Below the pieces are notes generated by a model. That model searched no databases. It saw only the letters and a program-made list of their open reading frames with translations, and was not told the DNA's origin. Source: Gnetum montanum (lineage: Eukaryota; Streptophyta; Gnetopsida; Gnetales; Gnetaceae). Taken from it: a DNA stretch of 62,816 nucleotides. Shown here one piece after another: positions 57,181 to 62,816 of this stretch. A program made the translations under genes and the position numbers. Within the stretch, counting starts at the first letter, position 1; each line of letters starts with the position of its first letter. The DNA lies in assembly GCA_015680685.1 (NCBI GenBank), contig MNCI01000134.1:1-62816 (forward strand), read 5' to 3'.

Positions 57181-57579
57181 TGAGCATTGAGAGTTCCCAA
57201 TGCCCAACCATATAAGTCACAAGTGTACACATGTGACAAAATAATAGTATGTGGATGAGATAATATGAATATACTAATGTATTGATGACAAGTGAATGAT
57301 CATTATCTTCCCACTAGAGTTAGCGAAGTGCAAATTGTATGGTTTAACTTTTTGCGAGGTATATGATTAGGTGATGTTAAATGACTCTAAAAGTGTTGAG
57401 GTAAAACATGTTAAAATTAGTAGAATATCTATTATCTAACTTGAAAAGGAAATGTAACATTAAGCTAGATGTGATAAGCATTTATTCTTAGCCTTCCGCA
57501 CATGCTTTGGGTTGATATAACCACCATTAAAATTATCAAGAAAATTTACTACTAAGCATTCCGCAAAGCTACTATTGGG
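57181..57579 (-). repeat. LTR, family A copy A7, first part (split)
   Basis: U5 half of a minus-strand A-type LTR (CCCAATGCCCAACCATATAAGTCAC start). It continues after the inserted A8 LTR, at 58474. Confidence 0.65.
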
Positions 57580-58473
57580 TAATGAAGTGTCTATTAGTTG
57601 GCTATATAAATGATCACATATTGATGCATCCTCACTAATGCAGCCTCACTGATGCATCCCCCATGAACATAACCTTTGATATGTTAACACGTGTCAATAC
57701 TGATGCACCCAAAGACTATATAAATGCATGTACCATATGTATTTATGATACCTTTGATCAATTCAATAGTGAAGCTCTTGCAATTTGCTTCCATAAGACT
57801 TAAAAAAATTTCCCTCTAAGTGCCCACAACGTGGATTGAGTTGAGTGTACAAAGTTTTGTTCAAGTGCATGATGTACCTAGATACTTCTACATAATGGAA
57901 ATAAAATCAAGATTAACTCCTTCCATTGCAGTAGCTAGATTAACATTTAGTTTCTTTTCAAGATCTTTACTTTGAATGTATTCTACTTTACCATAATTAG
58001 AAAATTAATATTTTATTCCACAAAAGCATGTATACAACCATTTTGAGCATAATATATTAGCATTTGATGATCCTAGTAGTGGATATTTCATACATCTAGC
58101 AGTAGACAATTAGTAACCCAATAACATTAATGTAAGTTCGAGATAAGTATGGAAAGTAGGAATGGATGCTCTACATTTAACATAGCTTAGATTAATTTTA
58201 ATTTCATAGTTAGTTAGAAATTAACATTTTAATCACTTTATTTTTTAATATTTAATAATAAAAAAAATTATAATAAAAATATCTTATGGCTTAATTACAC
58301 TTAAGCATGTCAACTAAGCTAATACAATTGATGATTGGGAAGACAACAACAAAAAACATAATGGTTGGTTATCTAGGATACTATGAGCCCTAGGTTTCAT
58401 AGAATTTGACTGAATCATGTGTACATGCATGTGATTTGTATGATTGGGAATAGGGAATACTCACCACTCATCA
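57580..58473 (+). repeat. LTR, family A copy A8, nested in A7
   Basis: Plus-strand LTR beginning TAATGA (decayed TGATGA) and ending TCATCA. U3 has repeated GATGCATCC/GATGCACCC motifs (57623-57711), then a TATA box ACTATATAAATGC near 57716. The U5 end (GATTGGGAATAGGGAATACT) matches A1. Left flank TTGGG and right flank CTAGG could be a decayed target duplication. Confidence 0.65.
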
Positions 58474-58960
58474 CTAGGTTACCAGACAATTATATGTTAG
58501 TACTCAAAATGAGTCATAATTATTTTTCATCAAATAACTAACAAACATTAGAAATGTAAAATATATAGGAAATTTAAATGACATTGTAAATATAAATAAC
58601 ATGGAAAGTAAATTTATGCTAAGTGAGTTGGTGCAATGGTGAAGAATAATCTTGATCTTTATTTTTACTAATAAACTGCATCCAACTAAGGTTCACTTGA
58701 ATAAAGATGTTAGATAACTATTAGCCACCACATTGAAGACACTCACAACTAACTTTAGAATCATAAAACCAAATTGCAAGATGCTTGCTAAAGGTTTTAC
58801 TAAAATGTAAATTTGATATGATGATGGGCTAGTATTTATAAGCATGATCATGATCCACTACATCACATCTATGACATCATATCTTTAGCTATGATAAGCC
58901 TTCATAAGTAGATACAATATCATAAGCCTTCATAAAAATTTGATTTACCACTTATGTTAT
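58474..58960 (-). repeat. LTR, family A copy A7, second part
   Basis: Continues A7 with R/U3 sequence: CACTTGAATAAAGATGTT, AGACACTCACAACTAAC, a minus-strand TATA (CTTATAAATACTAGC near 58835) and duplicated AAGCCTTCATAA motifs. The right end is uncertain. Confidence 0.55.
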
Positions 58961-58981
58961 ATTTCAAACCATTTCCCTTTT

Positions 58982-59860
58982 TGATGAGTAGTGAGTAAAT
59001 CCTATGCCCAACCATATGAATGAAAAGCATTTACGCACAATCCAATCGAATTCCATGGACTTCAAGGTCTTAACATACATTGGTCTAGGAGACGAATCAA
59101 CTATTATAATCATTGTCTTCTTGGTTACACTTGTGAGTACAAGGATATGGTTAAGTATAACTAAGGCATATGATTTTTATCATTTTTATCTTTTTAACTT
59201 CTAAGTCACCTAAGAATAAAGAAGAATGAATAAAAATATTTAAATACTAAATTAATTTAATCATCTAGCTAATACTTACATAATCCTAACATAAGCATCC
59301 ATTCCCACTTGTCATACACATCATAGACAAGTATAGCACTGCTGGGTTATCAAACATTACGTGTTACTAGGATTACCAAGTATTACATGTATGCTCGAAG
59401 TGGTTGTACTTATATGTTTTAATTAATAATAATTTAATCTACCTTAATTAATTACTTAATTACTTTAAAACGTTTAAGGAAATTGCTTAAAATATTAAAT
59501 TCTTAAAGAAAATAATTAATCTATTTCAAAGTGCTATAAGGTTTATCAAAAAGCTCATCTTTATTATTGCACACACTATAGTGCTTAGGTAGAATAGTGC
59601 TAGAATAAAGATTCATATGCTCTTTGACTATTACTATAGGCACTTAGAAAATATTCTAACTTTCGGGAAGAAAAACTACTAGAGCTTCACCACAACTTAT
59701 GAAAAGAATGTCATAAATGTGGTGGAAGGAACAAATTTATAGGTGAAATATGATGCCCTATTAACAAGGATACATCAACAGGTCAAACCCTACATCCATG
59801 GGATCTCATCATCCTATTAATGAGATCCCATAAATGTGGCAAGACCATGACAACTCATCA
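58982..59860 (-). repeat. LTR, family A copy A9 (3' LTR of a minus-strand element)
   Basis: Begins TGATGA and ends TCATCA, 879 bp. The bases after 59860 (TACCCCCATGATTGAATG) are the reverse complement of the family's polypurine tract, so internal sequence lies to the right. The GAATAAAGATTCATATG block (59601-59615 area) and the GATCCCAT repeats in U3 (59795-59835) resemble A2 and A3. Confidence 0.8.
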
Positions 59861-61390
59861 TACCCCCATGATTGAATGAAAAATAATCCTTGAGTTCTTT
59901 ACAAAATTTGAAAAAGTATGGAATTATTAACTAACAAAACAAACACACAAACAACATGATAAAAACTAAGTGCCCAACTGTATGGTTTTACATTGATTAC
60001 AAAATTTTGGTGTTTAGAATAAAAAAATTGAATACTAGGACAAAATTGAGAAATACGATTCCTTAGATGATTCAAAGACATTGGAGAAGATAAAATGGTC
60101 CTAGGTGGTGAAGGCTCTTGAGGCTCTGAAGAGCTTCTCCTACTTTGGGTGCACACAATGGTTGTGGTTCTCCTACAACAACTATAACTTTTGATGGAAG
60201 ATGAAAGGCATCCAATAGTGCCTTCATCTTGTCCTCCTTACTTCTAGGATCATTGACAATCCATGTAGCTTGACTAATGGGGTTGTAATGTGAATATCCC
60301 ACAAACAGGGAATTACAGGGAATAACTCTTTAACATTCATGAAATAGGTAGCAAATTATTTGCATTCGATATCAAACACTCTGAGTGCATTACACAACTC
60401 CTAGTATTCATTCATCTACTTGGCTAGGTTCTTAGTAGTTGATCATTAATTAGTGAACTTTACCTTGAGAACCTGGAGTTCGGCATTGGCAATCTCAAGC
60501 TTTTGCTTAATGTCTTTGTGATGCTTGAACTCTACCTTGTATAGGAAGTACAAGCTAGCCACTTGTTTCTCCAATTCTGACCATAGCCTACCAATAGTCA
60601 GCATCATCATATTTGCATAATAGAGATGGGTAAGCTCCTAGTACTCTTTCATCTCCTCAATCTACAACTCCTTCATGTGGATCTTTGGATTGTTGTAGTC
60701 ATTGAGCCCATCAAAGATAGGTTGCCAGATATTAACTCCTTCCCTAAGCTACTAGAGGATTTCATTGAATTTTACCTTCATTAACTAGATATGATTTTTA
60801 TTAATTTCTTTCTATAGACTGACCTTATATCTATAATGGTTCTTGACTCTCTCAATTTTAAGAGCCTTGTTCTTCCAAGTAGCTATCTCCATCATAGATT
60901 TTTGGCAAAGGGCTCAAACTTCCTCCTTGGAGAGATTTCTATTTTCAGCTACCAATCTCCTCAATTCATTGCTTACTATGGCTAGCTACTCCTATTGTTG
61001 ATGAATAAAATCTTGCATTTTCTCCTCTTACACATCAACATTCCACAAGAAATAATTTTTTGTGGTCGAGATTTCATTCTCATGGTTGGACATAGTTCTT
61101 CTAAGTGATGTATGTATTGGCATTGACCATGGACAAGTCAAACATGGTCATCTCCTTCTCATTCTCAACCTCTTTGAGCTTTTCTTCAAGTTGCTTCAAG
61201 TCTTCATCCCTTGTTAATGTAGGATTGAGAAATGTAAGATTAGTAATGTCTCTCCCATGTACCACTCCCCATTGGAAGTGATTGTGAGCCACATCAAAGA
61301 GTTCTACAATTGATCTTTAAATTCTAGAGGTGTAAACTCTATGAAAGGTCCAAAGTTTAACTATTGAAGCACTAATTTCTAGACCTCCTT
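59861..61390 (-). pseudogene. 3' internal region of family-A element, decayed coiled-coil coding segment
   Basis: Upstream (minus strand) of the A9 LTR. Frames at 61292-61101, 60302-60072 and 60156-59899 are open but separate. The first has KQLEEKLKEVENEKEM, a coiled-coil-like stretch. No pol motif. It is probably the counterpart of the ORF region before the A6 LTR. Function unknown. Confidence 0.4.
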
Positions 61391-61429
61391 ATTCACAACT
61401 TTTACTTCATTTTGAAGTAGCAATTAAAG

Positions 61430-62816
61430 TTTTTTTTCCACTCCTCCATGATATAGCTCCTCTAGGAAGCATACAAACATAGCCAAATGTTGGTTTTCTT
61501 GAATCAACACAACTAGCAAAGTCTAAATCAGAGTAACCAATCACCTCTAGATTGTGAGTTCATCTATACATAAGCAAATTATATTTTGTACCTTAAAGGT
61601 ACCTCATCACCTTCTTTGCAGCACTCTAGTGGTTAATGCCTAGATTACTTTGATATCTGCCCAACATTCCCATAGAAAATGCAATGCTAGGTCTTATGTA
61701 GACCTAAGCATACATTAGGCTTCCAACAGCTAAAGCATATGAAATTTTTCTCATCTACCTTTTCTCTAAATCATTCCTAGGAAACTGGTTCAAATAGAAC
61801 TTATCACCCTTCATAATGGATGGTATACTTGATGAACAATCTTTCATCCAAAACCTCTCTAAAGATTTATTGATATAAGTTTCCTACAATAGTCCTAGAA
61901 TACATCTAGATTAGTCATTATTGATCTTAATGCCAATGACATAAGATGCCTTACCCATATCCTTCATGTTGAAGTTCTTAGAGAGAAATTATTTCATTTC
62001 TTATAGAAATCCATTATCATTGGTTGCAAGAAGGATATCATTAACATATAGGACAAGGAAATAGGTTTTTCTCCTATTAACCTTCTTGTATTTACATTGA
62101 TCCATGGTGTTATTTTCAAAACCAAATGAAGTGATTACATCATGGAATTTTAAGTGCCATTTATGGGAGGCTTGTTTCAATTCATATATGGATTTCTTGA
62201 GCTTGCATACCAATTTCTTACCACCACTAGAGGAAGATCCTTTAGGTTGTTTCATATAAGCCTCTTCCTCTAGATCACCATTAGGGAATGTCATTTTCAC
62301 ATCCATTTGATGTAATTTGAAATCAAAATGTAGAACCACTACCATAATCACACAAAGGGATTCCTTAGATATAAAAGAAAAGGTATTTGTGTAATTTATT
62401 CCTTATTTTTAAGTGAACCATTTAGAAACAAGTCTTGCCTAATATCTTTCAATGTTTCATAATGAGTCTTTCTTTGCCTTGAAGACCCATTTGCATCTAA
62501 TGGCTTTTACACCATTAGGAAAATTGACAAGATCCTAGAATCCATTAGATGACATAGAGTTGATATCATCTTTCATGCCATCATACCACAAGTCTAATTC
62601 TTTACAACTCATGAATTTTGAAAATGTTTTGGAATGATTTTTAGTTCCTATATTGTAGCCATACTCCTATAAATACACTATATAGTCACTAGGAATCATT
62701 GATTGCCTTACTCTAGTAGATCTTCTTAATATTGGTTCATCATTTTCCTAAGGAGCATGTTGTTCAATAGCTTGTTCAATTGGTTATGGTATCTATTGTT
62801 TAGTTGGATCTACTAC
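61430..62816 (-). pseudogene. Copia RT and RNase H, broken, running off the right edge
   Basis: From the right edge on the minus strand: WYDGMKDDINSM, AIRCKWVFKAK, then an open frame (62351-62001) with HQMDVKMTFPNGDLEEEAYM, KLVCKLKKSIYELKQASHKW and LVLYVNDILLATND (catalytic YVDD changed to YVND). Further downstream are FNLNQ, the NPG/SLMY-type block and, at about 61560-61440, EVIGYSDLDFASCVDSRKPT and GAISWRSGKK of RNase H. Similarity stops near 61390, where unrelated family-A internal sequence begins. Stops throughout. Confidence 0.8.

Overview
This looks like a piece of a large, repeat-filled plant nuclear genome, most likely a gymnosperm. The whole window is AT-rich and packed with old, stop-riddled retroelements (Ty1/copia, Ty3/gypsy including the Tat type with a second RNase H, plant LINEs and tRNA-derived SINE-like repeats). 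There is no bacterial gene organisation. No gene in the window is clearly intact. The species assignment is inference only.

The most informative layer is easy to miss. Three broken copies of one two-exon gene for a secreted PLAT/LH2-domain protein lie on the minus strand: about 1.9-8.06 kb, 14.9-15.66 kb and 33.84-34.24 kb. Each has a short exon 1 starting ATG-GCA-TCA-TC and coding for a signal peptide, then exon 2 with the PLAT domain and, in two copies, a His/Gly-rich tail. The middle copy has a TATA box and consensus splice sites but needs two frame changes. The left copy is split by a copia element inside the PLAT domain. The right copy has an intact exon 1 and a shortened exon 2. A GC-richer island (11.1-17.1 kb) around the middle copy also holds a PPR-protein fragment, a 306-bp foldback element, a smaller stem-loop and a cluster of short tandem duplications.

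Around these, one LTR family (called A here; TGATGA...TCATCA, preceded by a TCATGGGGGTA polypurine tract) occurs at least nine times: 198-1296(+), 9655-10592(-), 35524-36447(-, solo with CTCAT target duplication), 50357-51108(+), 52164-52904 and 55778-56740(+, flanking a non-autonomous internal region), 57181-57579 with 58474-58960(-, split), 57580-58473(+, nested in the previous one) and 58982-59860(-).

Other elements, left to right: copia (2742-7579 +), gypsy gag (8250-9480 -), LINE (17700-19300 -), an unidentified decayed coding segment (20500-23400 -), a Ty3/gypsy Tat-type pol (26119-29600 -) with a probable 3' LTR (24314-25655), a copia RT fragment (31640-32100 +), a ~1-kb direct repeat pair (37450-38345 and 39715-40705), a gypsy gag-protease (41340-44470 +), LINE pieces (48180-49560 -) and a copia RT/RNase H running off the right edge (61430-62816 -). 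Several single Ns are flanked by identical ~46-51 bp direct duplications, which look like unmerged assembly overlaps.
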